Counted from the first letter of the stretch, positions 35,459 through 44,416 are shown. The stretch is DNA of 64,000 nucleotides from Mesorhizobium sp. C432A (GCF_030323145.1 NZ_CP100470.1:5063001-5127000); one strand, 5' to 3'. Translations and numbers: made by a program. The notes: generated by a model from the letters alone, not told the origin.

Positions 35459-36667
35459 ATGAACAGTTCCTACCGTTGGGTGATCGTCGCGTGCGGCGCG
35501 CTGATGACCTGTGTGGCGCTCGGCGCGATGTTTTCGCTGGCGATCTTTCTCGAGCCGATGGCGCTCGACACCAACTGGTCGCGAACCGGCATTTCCAGCG
35601 CCATGACGCTGAATTTCTTGGTGATGGGTGCAGGCGGTTTCGCCTGGGGCGCCATCTATGACCGTGTCGGCGCCCGCCCGGTGGTTTTTGCCGGCGCGGT
35701 GCTGCTCGGCCTGTCGCTGGTGGTGGCGAGCCGAGCCCAATCGCTGCTGGTCTTCCAGCTGAGCTATGGCGTCATCGTCGGGCTGGCGGCCAGCGCCTTC
35801 TTCGCGCCGATGATCGCGCTGACCACCGCCTGGTTCGAGACCCATCGCAGCCTGGCCGTGTCGCTGGTCTCGGCCGGCATGGGCGTGGCGCCGATGACCA
35901 TTTCGCCCTTCGCGCGCTGGCTGATCACGGCCTATGACTGGCGTACCGCCATGTTCGACATCGGGATCATGGCCTGGGTGCTGTTGCTGCCGGCCGTCTT
36001 CCTGGTGCGCCAGCCGTCGGCGGCGGTCGCGGCAGCGGATGGCAGCGCGCCCGCGCCTGCCGCGGCCCCCGGCATGTCAGTCGGCCAGGCGCTGCGCTCG
36101 CCGCAATTCCTGGTGCTGGGCATGACCTTCTTCGCCTGTTGCGCGGCGCATTCGGGGCCGATCTTCCACATGGTGAGCTATGCCATGTCGTGCGGCGTGG
36201 CGCCGATGGCAGCCGTGTCGATCTACAGCGTCGAGGGCCTTGCCGGCCTTGGCGGGCGCGTGCTCTACGGCGTGCTCGGCGACAGGTTGGGCGCCAAGCC
36301 GGTGCTGATCGTGGGCCTCGCCATCCAGGCGGTGGTGATCGCCGCCTATCTCGCCGTCGGCAATCTCGAGCAGTTCTATCTCCTGGCGATCATCTTCGGC
36401 GCCACATATGGCGGCGTCATGCCGCTCTATGCGGTTCTGGCGCGCGACTATTTCGGGCCACGCATCATCGGCACGATACTTGGCGCCGCGACCCTGTTGT
36501 CCAGCCTCGGCATGTCGTTCGGCCCGCTCGCCGGCGGCATGATCTTCGACGCCTATGCCAGCTATTCCTGGCTGTTCATCGGCTCGGCGCTGATCGGCCT
36601 CGGTGCTGCCGGCATCGCCATCGCCTTCCCGCCGCAGCCCGGCCGAGAGAGGCTGCAGGCGGCATGA
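35459..36667 (+). CDS. MFS transporter (OxlT-like)
   Basis: About 402 residues, twelve predicted membrane helices, with a Pro/Ala-rich cytoplasmic loop in the middle (AADGSAPAPAAAPG). The MFS loop 2-3 motif is GAIYDRVGARPVV and its repeat GVLGDRLGAKPVL. The DTNWSRTGISSAMTL segment is typical of the monocarboxylate/oxalate-formate group. GGGAGAAGAGC precedes the ATG at 35459. Substrate unknown; probably a small organic acid. Confidence 0.9.
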   Translation: MNSSYRWVIVACGALMTCVALGAMFSLAIFLEPMALDTNWSRTGISSAMTLNFLVMGAGGFAWGAIYDRVGARPVVFAGAVLLGLSLVVASRAQSLLVFQLSYGVIVGLAASAFFAPMIALTTAWFETHRSLAVSLVSAGMGVAPMTISPFARWLITAYDWRTAMFDIGIMAWVLLLPAVFLVRQPSAAVAAADGSAPAPAAAPGMSVGQALRSPQFLVLGMTFFACCAAHSGPIFHMVSYAMSCGVAPMAAVSIYSVEGLAGLGGRVLYGVLGDRLGAKPVLIVGLAIQAVVIAAYLAVGNLEQFYLLAIIFGATYGGVMPLYAVLARDYFGPRIIGTILGAATLLSSLGMSFGPLAGGMIFDAYASYSWLFIGSALIGLGAAGIAIAFPPQPGRERLQAA

Positions 36668-36672
36668 GCGAA

Positions 36673-36692
36673 ATTTCCCCTCGAGGGGAAAT
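36673..36692. terminator. perfect palindrome between convergent MFS and antiporter genes
   Basis: ATTTCCCCTCGAGGGGAAAT, 20 bp, located 5 bp after the MFS stop and 5 bp before the end of the antiporter gene. It probably serves as a bidirectional terminator. It resembles a single stem of the C-rich repeat family. Confidence 0.6.
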
Positions 36693-36697
36693 ACTCA

Positions 36698-38992
36698 TCA
36701 CCCTGTCCCCGTTCCCGAGCGCAGCTCTTCCCTGCCCTCGTCGTCGCGGCTGAGCCTGGCGTCCGAGATCAGCACCACCGGGCATTGGCAGCGCTGCAGC
36801 ACGCCGGTGGTCGTCTCGCCGAAGAAGAGTTCCTCGCCAGGGCGCCGCGCCACGCCCATGACGATCAGCGCCGCCCCCCTGCCGGCCTGGCGGGCAATGG
36901 CATCGGCGGCGGCGGCCCGGCTGCGGATGGCCGTCTCGATCTCGACGCCATAGCGGTCGGCTAGTGCGACGGTATCCTTCAGCACCGCCTCCCTGCGGCG
37001 ATGCGAGACAGTGTCGCGCGGTTCGTCGCGGCCGACGCGCGCGACATAAAGTATCTTGACCCGCGCACCCGTGACCGCTGCAATCGCCAGCGCCATTTCG
37101 GCACCCCGGCGGGCGATCGCGGTGCCGTTGACCGGAACCAGAATCTTCCCGCCTTCAGGTCCTAGCCTTGGCATCTGGCGGCCGGCGCCGGTCGCCTTCA
37201 GCACCAGGCATAGCGGGCCCTCGAAGGCGCCGGCGATCTCGTTGATGCGGCGGGCAAACCCACCTTTCGACGTGACCGCGCGGCCGAGCCCGATCAGCAG
37301 CAGCCCATAGCCTTTGCGCGCCTCCTTGGCAACCGTTTCGGCCGAAAGCTCGGCCTCGTGGCGCCGCGTGACAGGCGCCGCGCCGGCCAGCTCCTCGTCC
37401 GAACTCCTGGCGGCCTCGCGGCTGTCCTCGGCACCCTTTTCGATCGGCTCGAGCTTCGCATCCGTGCCGGGCTCGGCCTCCTCCCCCTCGCCTCGGGCAT
37501 GCAGCACCGTCGTCGGCCTGCCGGCGCCCACGACTCCTGCGAGGTAAGCAGCAAAGCGGCCGACAACGCCCTCATCGGTCACCACCAGCAGTCGTTCCAG
37601 ATTGGCGATGAAGCCGCGTTGGTCGATCTCCTCGCGCTCCAGACGCTTCTTCTCGTTCTCGCCCATCGGCAAGCGGCCGAGTGCCCAACGCAAGGTCGGC
37701 GGCATGGCGAGCGTGGTGATGACGGCCATGGTCACGATCATGGTGAAAAGATTGTGCGACAGAACGCCGATCGACAGGCCAATAGAGGCGACGATGACTT
37801 CGGTCGAGCCGCGCGCGTTCATGCCGCAACCGACGGCGATGCCTTCCTTGCGGCTCATGCCGGCAAGCTCGGCGCCGATGAAGGCGCCGGCGAATTTGCC
37901 GAAGCTGGCGATCAGCACCAAAGCGGCCGTGAGTAGCGCAAGCTCGTGGTCGACAAGCACTGTGAGATCCGCCGAAAGGCCGGCGACGCCGAAGAAAACC
38001 GGCATGAACAGCGCCATGATGACGCCGCGCAATTGCCCTTCGATATGACGCGACAGGATCGGCGATTCCCCAACCAGTATGCCGGCGACGAAGGCGCCGA
38101 GCACGGTGTGGACGCCGATCAGATCGGTGATCAGCGCCATTGCGCCCATGATGGCGAGAATGACGGTGACGACGGCGTATTCGCTGCGGAACGTATCGTT
38201 GGTCCAGCGGATGGCGTCGAAGACGATGCGGCGGCCAATCGTGAAGGAAAACCCCATGAAGGCGGCGACGCCGACAATGGTGAAGGCAAGGCTGCCGAGC
38301 TCGATGCGCCCCTTGGTGGCGATGCCGATGGTGATGGCGATGATCACCCAGCCGATCGTGTCCTCGATGATGGCCGACGAGACGATGGTCTGACCGAGAT
38401 CGCGGCGCATGAAGTTCATCTCGCGCACCACCATGGCGACGATCTTGACCGAGGAGATCGACAGCGCCGTGCCGAGGAAGAGACCGGCGACAATGCGCTC
38501 GGTTCCGTCGGCCAGCAGCGAGGCCGGCATGAACTGCGCGGCGGTGAAGCCGAGCGCGAAAGGCACGGCGACGCCCGCGGCGGAGATGGAAAAGCACGCA
38601 CGGCCGACCCTGCGCACCAGCCGCAGATCCGTCTCCATCCCGGTGAGCAACAGAAGCATCAACACGCCGAGCTGGGCGATGGCGCTGATCATGCTCTTTT
38701 GGGTGGCGTCGCCTGAAAAGATCACGCGTTCTGCTTCCGGCAATAGCCAGCCGAGCAGCGATGGCCCGAGCAGGATGCCGCCGATGAGCTGACCCATCAC
38801 CGCCGGCTGGCCGAGACGCTCCAGCAACTCGCCGATGCCGCGGCCGACGAGAAGCAGAAGGAGGATTTCGAGAACGAAAATGCCCTCGCTGGACATGCCG
38901 GTCTTTTCGGCTGCCAACGATGCGGCCGGCATGAATGCCAAAGCTGCCACGGCAAGCGCGACCGACCGGCGCCGGTTGACCACGAAGGACAT
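36698..38992 (-). CDS. cation/proton antiporter (CPA2 family) with UspA-like tail
   Basis: About 764 residues. An N-terminal signal-like segment, then some twelve membrane helices of the Na+/H+ exchanger fold (EILLLLLVGRGIGELLERL; VHTVLGAFVAGILVGES; GMNARGSTEVIVASIGLSIG). The C-terminal 310 residues are cytoplasmic and contain universal-stress-protein-like sequence (GGKILVPVNGTAIARRGAEMA; ALIVMGVARRPGEELFFGETT; CPVVLIS). The ATG at 38992 has a strong GAGGGGG site. Ion (Na+ or K+) uncertain; the Usp tail may bind nucleotide and gate transport. Confidence 0.92.
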   Translation of the reverse strand: MSFVVNRRRSVALAVAALAFMPAASLAAEKTGMSSEGIFVLEILLLLLVGRGIGELLERLGQPAVMGQLIGGILLGPSLLGWLLPEAERVIFSGDATQKSMISAIAQLGVLMLLLLTGMETDLRLVRRVGRACFSISAAGVAVPFALGFTAAQFMPASLLADGTERIVAGLFLGTALSISSVKIVAMVVREMNFMRRDLGQTIVSSAIIEDTIGWVIIAITIGIATKGRIELGSLAFTIVGVAAFMGFSFTIGRRIVFDAIRWTNDTFRSEYAVVTVILAIMGAMALITDLIGVHTVLGAFVAGILVGESPILSRHIEGQLRGVIMALFMPVFFGVAGLSADLTVLVDHELALLTAALVLIASFGKFAGAFIGAELAGMSRKEGIAVGCGMNARGSTEVIVASIGLSIGVLSHNLFTMIVTMAVITTLAMPPTLRWALGRLPMGENEKKRLEREEIDQRGFIANLERLLVVTDEGVVGRFAAYLAGVVGAGRPTTVLHARGEGEEAEPGTDAKLEPIEKGAEDSREAARSSDEELAGAAPVTRRHEAELSAETVAKEARKGYGLLLIGLGRAVTSKGGFARRINEIAGAFEGPLCLVLKATGAGRQMPRLGPEGGKILVPVNGTAIARRGAEMALAIAAVTGARVKILYVARVGRDEPRDTVSHRRREAVLKDTVALADRYGVEIETAIRSRAAAADAIARQAGRGAALIVMGVARRPGEELFFGETTTGVLQRCQCPVVLISDARLSRDDEGREELRSGTGTG

Positions 38993-39140
38993 GCACCCCC
39001 TCATTGTGCCCGGTATAACGTTTGCGGGCGAGATCGGTTGCACGCCACGCTCCCTTGGCGCGCCGCAGGTTCCTCCTTACCTGAATCGCATAACGGGCCT
39101 ATCTGACTGCGGATAAACCGCCGAGACCCGGGCCGGCGAC

Positions 39141-39166
39141 GGAACATTTTCAACCGATTGCGCGTT
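39141..39166 (+). promoter_or_regulatory. EcfG-type general stress promoter
   Basis: GGAAC (39141-39145), 17 nt, then CGTT (39163-39166): an exact match to the alphaproteobacterial general-stress sigma consensus GGAAC-N16/17-CGTT. It lies 65 bp before the DUF2270 start. The match is seen; use by EcfG/RpoE2 is inferred. Confidence 0.6.
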
Positions 39167-39230
39167 GCGCAGATGGGGATGACCGGCGTCGTTTCGGCCG
39201 GCCATGGCGTTGGGAGGCGCGTGGCAAGGG

Positions 39231-39960
39231 ATGTCCCAGGTCAAGACCGTGAAAACCGACGAAGCGGCTGCAGCGCCGCGGGCCTCTGATGCGTTCGCGC
39301 TGAAGCTCACCTCATCGGAATTCGTGGCCACCATGTCGCATTTCCACCGCGCCGAAATCGCCCGCATGGCCGGCTGGCGCGACCGGCTGGACCGTACCAG
39401 CAACTGGGCGATTACTGTCGTCGCCGCCATGCTCTCAGTCTCACTCTCGACGCCCAGCGCCCATCACGGGGTGCTGCTCTTTGCCATGCTGCTGACCACG
39501 CTGCTGCTATGGATCGAGGCGCGGCGCTATCGTTTCTTCGATGTCTACCGGGCCAGGGTGCGCCAGTTCGAGCGCTATTATTTCGCGCAGATCTTCTCGC
39601 CGCAGCCCGACTACGCCTCCAACTGGCTGGCCATCGTCGGCGAAGGCCTGCGTTCGCCGCGCTTCCTGATCTCGCAACGCGGCGTTGGTGCGCCGGCTGC
39701 GCCGCAACTACATTTTCATGTACACGATCCTGATGCTGGCGTGGGTGCTGAAGATCACGACGCCCAGTCTGCAGCGCGAAGGGTCGCCGATAGGCTTGGG
39801 CGCGTCATTTCTCGACGCCGCGCGCGTGGCGCAGCTCGGCCCGGTTCCAGGCATCTATGTCGTGTGCATGGTCGGGCTGTTCTATGTCGGCCTACTCGCA
39901 GCCGCTTTCCTCATCTCAAGCGACGAGGGCGAGCTTTCGCATGGCACCGTGCATGTCTGA
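39231..39960 (+). pseudogene. DUF2270 membrane protein, single frameshift
   Basis: DUF2270-type protein of about 240 residues if read through. The N-terminal part (LTSSEFVATMSHFHRAEIAR, then RTSNWAITVVAAMLSVSLS and a GVLLFAMLLTTLLLWIEARR helix) is in one frame to SPRFLISQR. The rest (ALVRRLRRNYIFMYTILMLA, KITTPSL, a helix IYVVCMVGLFYVGLLAAAFL) is in another. Deleting one base in CGCGGCG at 39678-39684 restores one frame ending at 39960. All conserved blocks remain, so the shift is recent or an error. Function unknown; stress induction is suggested by its promoter. Confidence 0.7.
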
Positions 39961-39997
39961 GAGCGGCCTCGAAAAGCGCAATCTGCCGCGGTGATCT

Positions 39998-40342
39998 TCA
40001 GCAGACATTGTCGACCATCAGAGCGGTCGCTTCCGACCGGCTTGCGGCTTCCTCAACCGGAAGCCGTGCGCGATGGCGCTTGTAGGCGGTGAGCGCGATG
40101 ACCAGCACGCAGCATACGGCGTTCAGCCAGTTGATCGCCGCCAGCGCGGGATCGTTCAGATTGATGTGGGCGTAGAGTCCCGTCGTGGCGTTGGCGCCTG
40201 TCCACAACAGCCAGGTCGCGTAGGAAATCGCCGACGCCCCGTGCCTGTCCCGGGCCACCCGCACGATCTGCGGCAGGTAGGACACCACGCGCAAGCCATT
40301 GAAAATAGTGAAGAGATAAAAAGACAGATCAGCAAGTGTCAT
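39998..40342 (-). CDS. PQ-loop (SemiSWEET-like) small membrane protein
   Basis: 114 residues, about three membrane helices. RVVSYLPQIVRVARDRHGAS carries the Pro-Gln turn of PQ-loop proteins, and WLLWTGANATTGLYA and WLNAVCCVLVIALTAY are the other helices. Bacterial SemiSWEETs of this size dimerise to move sugars, but many PQ-loop proteins have no known substrate. The C-terminal tail is charged. It converges on the DUF2270 gene. Confidence 0.82.
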   Translation of the reverse strand: MTLADLSFYLFTIFNGLRVVSYLPQIVRVARDRHGASAISYATWLLWTGANATTGLYAHINLNDPALAAINWLNAVCCVLVIALTAYKRHRARLPVEEAASRSEATALMVDNVC

Positions 40343-40626
40343 CCGAAACCCCTGTCATGGCCGGACGTCCCATAGCGTTCCTTGCAGTGGCGGCATGTGA
40401 GCCCGTTCACATGCCGGCTTCGATTTTCTTGTTGCGGCCCGGCACCCGGATTCTTTCGCCATGTGGGCGTTCGCCGTGAGCCAGCCCGACGAGGTCGACA
40501 TGAACCAGATCCAGTTTCGGCCGACGGCGCGGGAGTACTAAACAGATCTCGTGCTTGGGCAAAGTTCGGGTTGACCGCTGCCAAGAGCGCGGCGACTATC
40601 CCTGCAACGTGCAGGAGGACATGAGA

Positions 40627-40932
40627 ATGGACGAACCCGATCGCTGGCGGCACATGGCGAGCGCGCCCAAGGACGGCAGCCGCATCCTGGTCACGGTCAG
40701 GCCATCGGAGCAGGGGCCGGCCGAGGTCGACCTCGCTTACTGGTCGCGCGCCGACCAGTTCGGCACGGAGGGCTGGCGCTCTTCCGATTCGTCGCCAGGA
40801 CGGGTGATCGAATACCCCGAACCGGAGTTGAAATGCTGGATGCCGCTGCCGACGGCCAATCTGAGCCGGGCTTCAATGCCAAGTCCGTGGCAAGGCGAAG
40901 ACGTCCCGCTGCTCGACGGCTCCGGGATATGA
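40627..40932 (+). CDS. hypothetical protein, 101 residues
   Basis: Starts MDEPDRWRHMASAPKDGSRI and continues LVTVRPSEQGPAEVDLAYW; the pattern W..M..AP.DG..I resembles small DUF551-like domains. GGAGG lies 8 nt before the ATG at 40627, better than the ATG at 40621. The last 25 residues look non-conserved. The upstream gap (40343-40626) shows no other gene. Confidence 0.55.
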   Translation: MDEPDRWRHMASAPKDGSRILVTVRPSEQGPAEVDLAYWSRADQFGTEGWRSSDSSPGRVIEYPEPELKCWMPLPTANLSRASMPSPWQGEDVPLLDGSGI

Positions 40933-40984
40933 TCTCGGCGGGATGACCGTAGGAAATACGCTGCCGGCCCAATACTTGACGGCC

Positions 40985-41635
40985 TTACTTCGGCCGACGC
41001 ACCGATCGCACCATGCCGCCGGGGCCGCTGCCGCAAAAGAAGCGGTCGCCGCCGTCGGATTCGAGCCCGGAAACGCCCGCCCCCGCCGGCATGTCGAGCC
41101 GTTCCAGCACCTTGCCAGTTTGCGGATCGACGCGCCGGACATCGCTCTGGTCGCCTTCCCAGGTGCCGTGCCAGAGCTCGCCATCGACCCAGGTGACTCC
41201 GGTGACGAAGCGGTTTGAGTCGATGGTGCGCAGGATTTTCCCGGTCTCGGGATCGATCTGGTGGATCTTGCGCTCCCGGTTCTGCCCCACCCAGAGCGTG
41301 CCCTCGGCCCAGGTCATGCCGGAATCGCGGCCGCCGCCGGGCGCCGGGATGGTGGAGAGCACCTTGCCGGTATCGGGGTCGATCTTCTGGATGCGGTCCC
41401 CGGCGAGCTGGAACAGATGCCGGCCGTCATAGGCGGTGCCGGCATGTGCCGCGACATCGATCGAGCGCAGCGTCTCGCCGCTTGCCGGATCGAAGGCGGT
41501 CAGCCGCTCGCCCGTCGCAAACCAGACATTCTGTCCGTCGAAGCTCACGCCGTGCACGGTGTCGACATCAGGAAAGGGCCCGTATTCGCGCAGGATTTCC
41601 GCTGCTGAATGTTTCATGTCCTGGTCCTCGATCAT
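40985..41635 (-). CDS. beta-propeller protein, glutaminyl-cyclase-like
   Basis: About 216 residues made of repeated blades of about 45 residues: VDTVHGVSFDGQNVWFATG, TAYDGRHLFQLAGDRIQKIDPDTGKVL, SGMTWAEGTLWVGQNRERKI, GVTWVDGELWHGTWEGD. Each blade ends with an ID-x-(D/E)-TGK turn. It resembles five-bladed glutamine cyclotransferase-type propellers, but catalysis is unproven. No signal peptide. AAGGTGACC precedes the ATG at 41635. Coded just downstream of the HTH regulator and likely co-transcribed. Confidence 0.82.
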   Translation of the reverse strand: MIEDQDMKHSAAEILREYGPFPDVDTVHGVSFDGQNVWFATGERLTAFDPASGETLRSIDVAAHAGTAYDGRHLFQLAGDRIQKIDPDTGKVLSTIPAPGGGRDSGMTWAEGTLWVGQNRERKIHQIDPETGKILRTIDSNRFVTGVTWVDGELWHGTWEGDQSDVRRVDPQTGKVLERLDMPAGAGVSGLESDGGDRFFCGSGPGGMVRSVRRPK

Positions 41636-41646
41636 GGTCACCTTTC

Positions 41647-42867
41647 CTAGCCGTTCGGCAGCGGCGACGGGAGTAACAAGGTGGTCGTGAAACCAGCGAC
41701 CGGGGGCGTCATCCAGCGCCGCGCCCGGCCGTGGCCGAAGGACTGCACTTTGCCGGTCTCGGCCAACTGCTCGAGCGCCCGCTGTACGCTGCGCTGTCCG
41801 GCGCCCAGCGCCAGCGCCAACGCCGAGCTGGCCCAGGATTCACCATCGGCCAGGAAGGCCAGCACCGCGGCGTGCCGCTCCTCGATCGGCCGCGCCAGCA
41901 CCGCCACGGAGCCTGCTTCGCGCGGCTTTAGCGCAAAGCCCTGGCTGGTCGCGCCGATGCCCGCCAGCGGCCGCAATTCGGCGCGCAGCCGGCCGATCTC
42001 GACCCGCAGCCTGGCGCGATGCGATTCATCGGCATGCCGGCCGCCAAAGGCGCGGGCAATCAGCGTCGCCCTCGGCACATCCGCCGGCCAGGCTTCGGCA
42101 AGCGCGCGCGCCAGCGCAAACAGCACCGGCCGCGTTGCCAGCGAGATCGTTGTTTCCTGCTTGTGCACGATATAGCGGAACGTATCGACGACCAGCGCGC
42201 GCGACGCCTGCAGCGCCTCGACCTCTTCGAGCAACAGCGGATGCTCCTCGCCGCCTGCGATCAGCCGCGCCGCCGGCGTCTCCAGCGCCAGGAAGGCGCT
42301 GTCGACCTCCGCCATGAGACCCGGAATGCCGGCCCGGCGGGCGGCATGGCGCGCCCACTCAAGGGCTGCGCGCGCGGCCTTCGTCTTCAGGCGCCGCATG
42401 GCGATGCCGGCAACCGCGAGTTCATGCGCGGCGCGTGAGGCCGGCGGAAGCGGCGACGGATCGAGCCCAGCCAGCACGTCTTCAGCCTCGTCGAGGCGGC
42501 CGATCAGCAGCAGGCGGCGCACTTTGAGATGCCCGGCATGCGCCGCGTTCAGCCGGTCGCCATGCTTTTCCAATGTCGACCGCGCCGCGTCGAGCGCCTT
42601 GGACGGCCAGCCGAGATCACGCGAAACAAGTGCGATCTCGGCTTCGGCGACAACGCACCTGGCGCGCGCCACCGCCTCCTTTGGACCGAAGGCACGGCCG
42701 GCCCTACGCAACAGTACTTTGGCGCGATCGAAATCGCCGAGCTGCGCCATGGCAATGCCGCGCAACGCCAGCGCCGGGGCATCCTCGCGCAAGGCGACGC
42801 GGTCGAGTGCCGCCAGCGGATTGCCCGCCGCCAGCGCCAGCCCTGCCGCGGTGATCAGCGAGTCCAT
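41647..42867 (-). CDS. helix-turn-helix regulator with TPR-like N-terminus
   Basis: 406 residues. The first 250 are Ala/Leu/Arg-rich helical repeats (ALRGIAMAQLGDFDRAKVLLRRAGRAF) resembling TPRs. Next comes an AFGGRHADESHRARLRVEIGRLRAEL segment like an OmpR-type winged helix, and last a second HTH-like piece (SSALALALGAGQRSVQRALEQLAETGKV). This layout suggests a DNA-binding regulator. It is divergent from the DUF899 gene, and a promoter-like repeat starts one base before its ATG, so it may regulate that gene. Effector unknown. Confidence 0.78.
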   Translation of the reverse strand: MDSLITAAGLALAAGNPLAALDRVALREDAPALALRGIAMAQLGDFDRAKVLLRRAGRAFGPKEAVARARCVVAEAEIALVSRDLGWPSKALDAARSTLEKHGDRLNAAHAGHLKVRRLLLIGRLDEAEDVLAGLDPSPLPPASRAAHELAVAGIAMRRLKTKAARAALEWARHAARRAGIPGLMAEVDSAFLALETPAARLIAGGEEHPLLLEEVEALQASRALVVDTFRYIVHKQETTISLATRPVLFALARALAEAWPADVPRATLIARAFGGRHADESHRARLRVEIGRLRAELRPLAGIGATSQGFALKPREAGSVAVLARPIEERHAAVLAFLADGESWASSALALALGAGQRSVQRALEQLAETGKVQSFGHGRARRWMTPPVAGFTTTLLLPSPLPNG

Positions 42868-42916
42868 GCAAATCCCGTCACATTTGTAACTCCCACCGCT
42901 CCCCTTATCGGCCCTA
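42868..42916 (+). promoter_or_regulatory. tandem promoter-like box, copy 1
   Basis: A 49-bp segment containing the palindromic GTCACATTTGTAAC (42877-42890), then GTAACT-N17-CGGCCCTA. The same boxes with exactly the same spacing recur at 43141-43189, while the 17-bp spacer between them has diverged. Such conservation of two short boxes at fixed spacing looks like a -35/-10 pair for an ECF-type sigma factor. It points towards the DUF899 gene. Confidence 0.5.
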
Positions 42917-43074
42917 ACTTAAGTCACCACCGCCAAGCAGCAAGCCGCGGACGGCGACCTAGCCATCTGGACTGGTTGAAGACGCCCAGGCCTGCGTTGA
43001 CGGCAATATTCGCATTCGCTAGCCTGAGCATCTCAGACAGTCGTGTTAAGCTTCTCAATAAGGAAAAACCGACC

Positions 43075-43260
43075 ATGCCTGCTTCCGAGGACTTCGAGCC
43101 CACCGTGCGGCCTCGCCACCCCTGCTGCGGTGGCCCGCCTGCAAATGCCGTCACATTTGTAACTCCGCCCTCGCCGCCTCGCGGCCCTAGCCTGCCTCAC
43201 GATCAACAGGCAACGACAAGCCACAACGGCTCAACAACTGGCAAAGGAAACAAGCAATGA
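43075..43260 (+). CDS. possible 61-residue leader ORF of the DUF899 gene
   Basis: MPASEDFEPTVRPRHPCCGG and 41 more, low-complexity residues. AAGGA stands 10 nt before its ATG, and its TGA overlaps the DUF899 ATG (ATGA), a layout typical of translational coupling. Against it, the second half simply translates promoter copy 2 and there is no recognisable fold. It could be a leader peptide or chance. Confidence 0.3.
   Translation: MPASEDFEPTVRPRHPCCGGPPANAVTFVTPPSPPRGPSLPHDQQATTSHNGSTTGKGNKQ
43141..43189 (+). promoter_or_regulatory. tandem promoter-like box, copy 2
   Basis: Same layout as the copy at 42868: GTCACATTTGTAAC (43150-43163), GTAACT, 17 nt, CGGCCCTA (43182-43189). It ends 67 bp before the DUF899 ATG, a normal promoter distance. 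The two copies are 273 bp apart in the same orientation. Confidence 0.55.
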
Positions 43261-44009
43261 CCAAGCACGTGGCAATGAAGACCCCACCGGTCGTTTCAAG
43301 GCAAGAATGGGAAGCCGAGCGCGAAAAGATGCTGGTGAAGGAAAAGGCAACGATGCGCGCCAGGGACGCGCTGTCGGCCGAGCGCCGGCGCATGCCATGG
43401 ATGGAAGTAGACAAGGCCTATGTGTTTGAAGGTCCCAACGGCAAAGCGAGCCTGCTCGATTTGTTCGAGGGCCGGCGCCAGTTGATCGTCTACCGCGCCT
43501 TCTACGAACCCGGCGTCCACGGCTGGCCCGAACATGCCTGCCGCGGCTGTTCGCTCGGCGCCGACCAGGTCGGCCATCTCGCCCATCTCAACGCCCGCAA
43601 CACCACGCTTGCCTATGCCTCCCGCGCGCCGCAGGCCGACATTGCCAGCTTGAAGCAGCGGATGGGTTGGGAGATGCCCTGGTACACAATCACCGACAGT
43701 TTTGACAAGGATTTCGGCGTCGACGAATGGCACGGCCACAACGTGTTCATCCAGGACGGCAAGAAAGTGTATCGCACCTACTTCATCAACAACCGCGGCG
43801 ACGAGCAGATGGGCACGGTCTGGAGCTACCTCGACGCAACGCCGCTCGGCCGCCAGGAAATCTGGGAGGATTCGCCCGAAGGCTATCCGCAGACCGAGCT
43901 CTACAGCTGGTGGAACTGGCACGACAATTACGACGCCGCACCCGACAAGACGTGGGAGGAAGTGTCGGCGGCCGGCGAAGCCGCGTTCCGCAACAAGGAC
44001 GGCAAGTAA
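43257..44009 (+). CDS. DUF899 family thioredoxin-fold protein
   Basis: 250 residues, full length for DUF899. Typical blocks: PVVSRQEWEAEREKMLVKEK, RRRMPWMEVDKAYVFEGP, LIVYRAFYEPGV, HACRGCSLGADQVGHL (a CxxC pair in the thioredoxin-like position) and WWNWHDNY near the end. Proteins of this family are predicted to be thioredoxin-like and are often controlled by ECF sigma factors or HTH regulators, but no activity is established. AAAGGAAAC precedes the ATG. Two tandem promoter-like boxes and an HTH gene lie upstream. Confidence 0.9.
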   Translation: MTKHVAMKTPPVVSRQEWEAEREKMLVKEKATMRARDALSAERRRMPWMEVDKAYVFEGPNGKASLLDLFEGRRQLIVYRAFYEPGVHGWPEHACRGCSLGADQVGHLAHLNARNTTLAYASRAPQADIASLKQRMGWEMPWYTITDSFDKDFGVDEWHGHNVFIQDGKKVYRTYFINNRGDEQMGTVWSYLDATPLGRQEIWEDSPEGYPQTELYSWWNWHDNYDAAPDKTWEEVSAAGEAAFRNKDGK

Positions 44010-44038
44010 GGACCTGGAGCGGCGCCCATCCAGCTTGG

Positions 44039-44064
44039 TTTCCTGTCCCTCACGGGACAGGAAA
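44039..44064 (+). terminator. hairpin after DUF899 gene
   Basis: Perfect 11-bp stem TTTCCTGTCCC/GGGACAGGAAA with a TCAC loop, 29 bp after the DUF899 stop. Very stable and well placed for a terminator or mRNA-end stabiliser; no T-run follows. Confidence 0.65.
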
Positions 44065-44089
44065 GCCGGGCATTGATCATCAAGGGATT

Positions 44090-44368
44090 ATGACCATGAG
44101 CGATATCGGCACAGGCACCGGCAGTGAGGTCCCTCAACGCTCCGATGCAGTTTCTCTCCGCACCGCCGAGTGGCTATGCCTCGCCGCGGCCCCTGTTTTC
44201 GCCGTGATGGCGCTGCTCACCTGCATTCACGCTGGCGACGGCGTCATGTCGTGCCTGGGGGCCGATGCCTCCCCGCTCACCGGCATGCCGGTGATGTATC
44301 TCTTGATGAGCGCCGTCCATCTGGCGCCCTGGCTGCGCGTGATTTCCGGCCGGCCGGTCCGGCGATAG
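44090..44368 (+). CDS. small membrane protein, hypothetical
   Basis: 92 residues with two hydrophobic segments (WLCLAAAPVFAVMALLTCIHAG and MPVMYLLMSAVHLAPWLRVI) and a short basic tail. AAGGGATT precedes the ATG at 44090; ATG 44096 is an alternative. It lies between DUF899 and the alcohol dehydrogenase gene, 48 bp from the latter. I do not recognise a family. Confidence 0.65.
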   Translation: MTMSDIGTGTGSEVPQRSDAVSLRTAEWLCLAAAPVFAVMALLTCIHAGDGVMSCLGADASPLTGMPVMYLLMSAVHLAPWLRVISGRPVRR

Positions 44369-44416
44369 GCTGGACCGCCGCCGCCATTCTATCGCTCTTT
44401 ACGTCGGAGAGAGACA

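Noticed and set aside
42529..43074. N-terminal part of the 244-codon plus-strand frame across the regulator start
   Set aside because: Antisense to the HTH gene; only the last 61 codons have a ribosome site and coupling.
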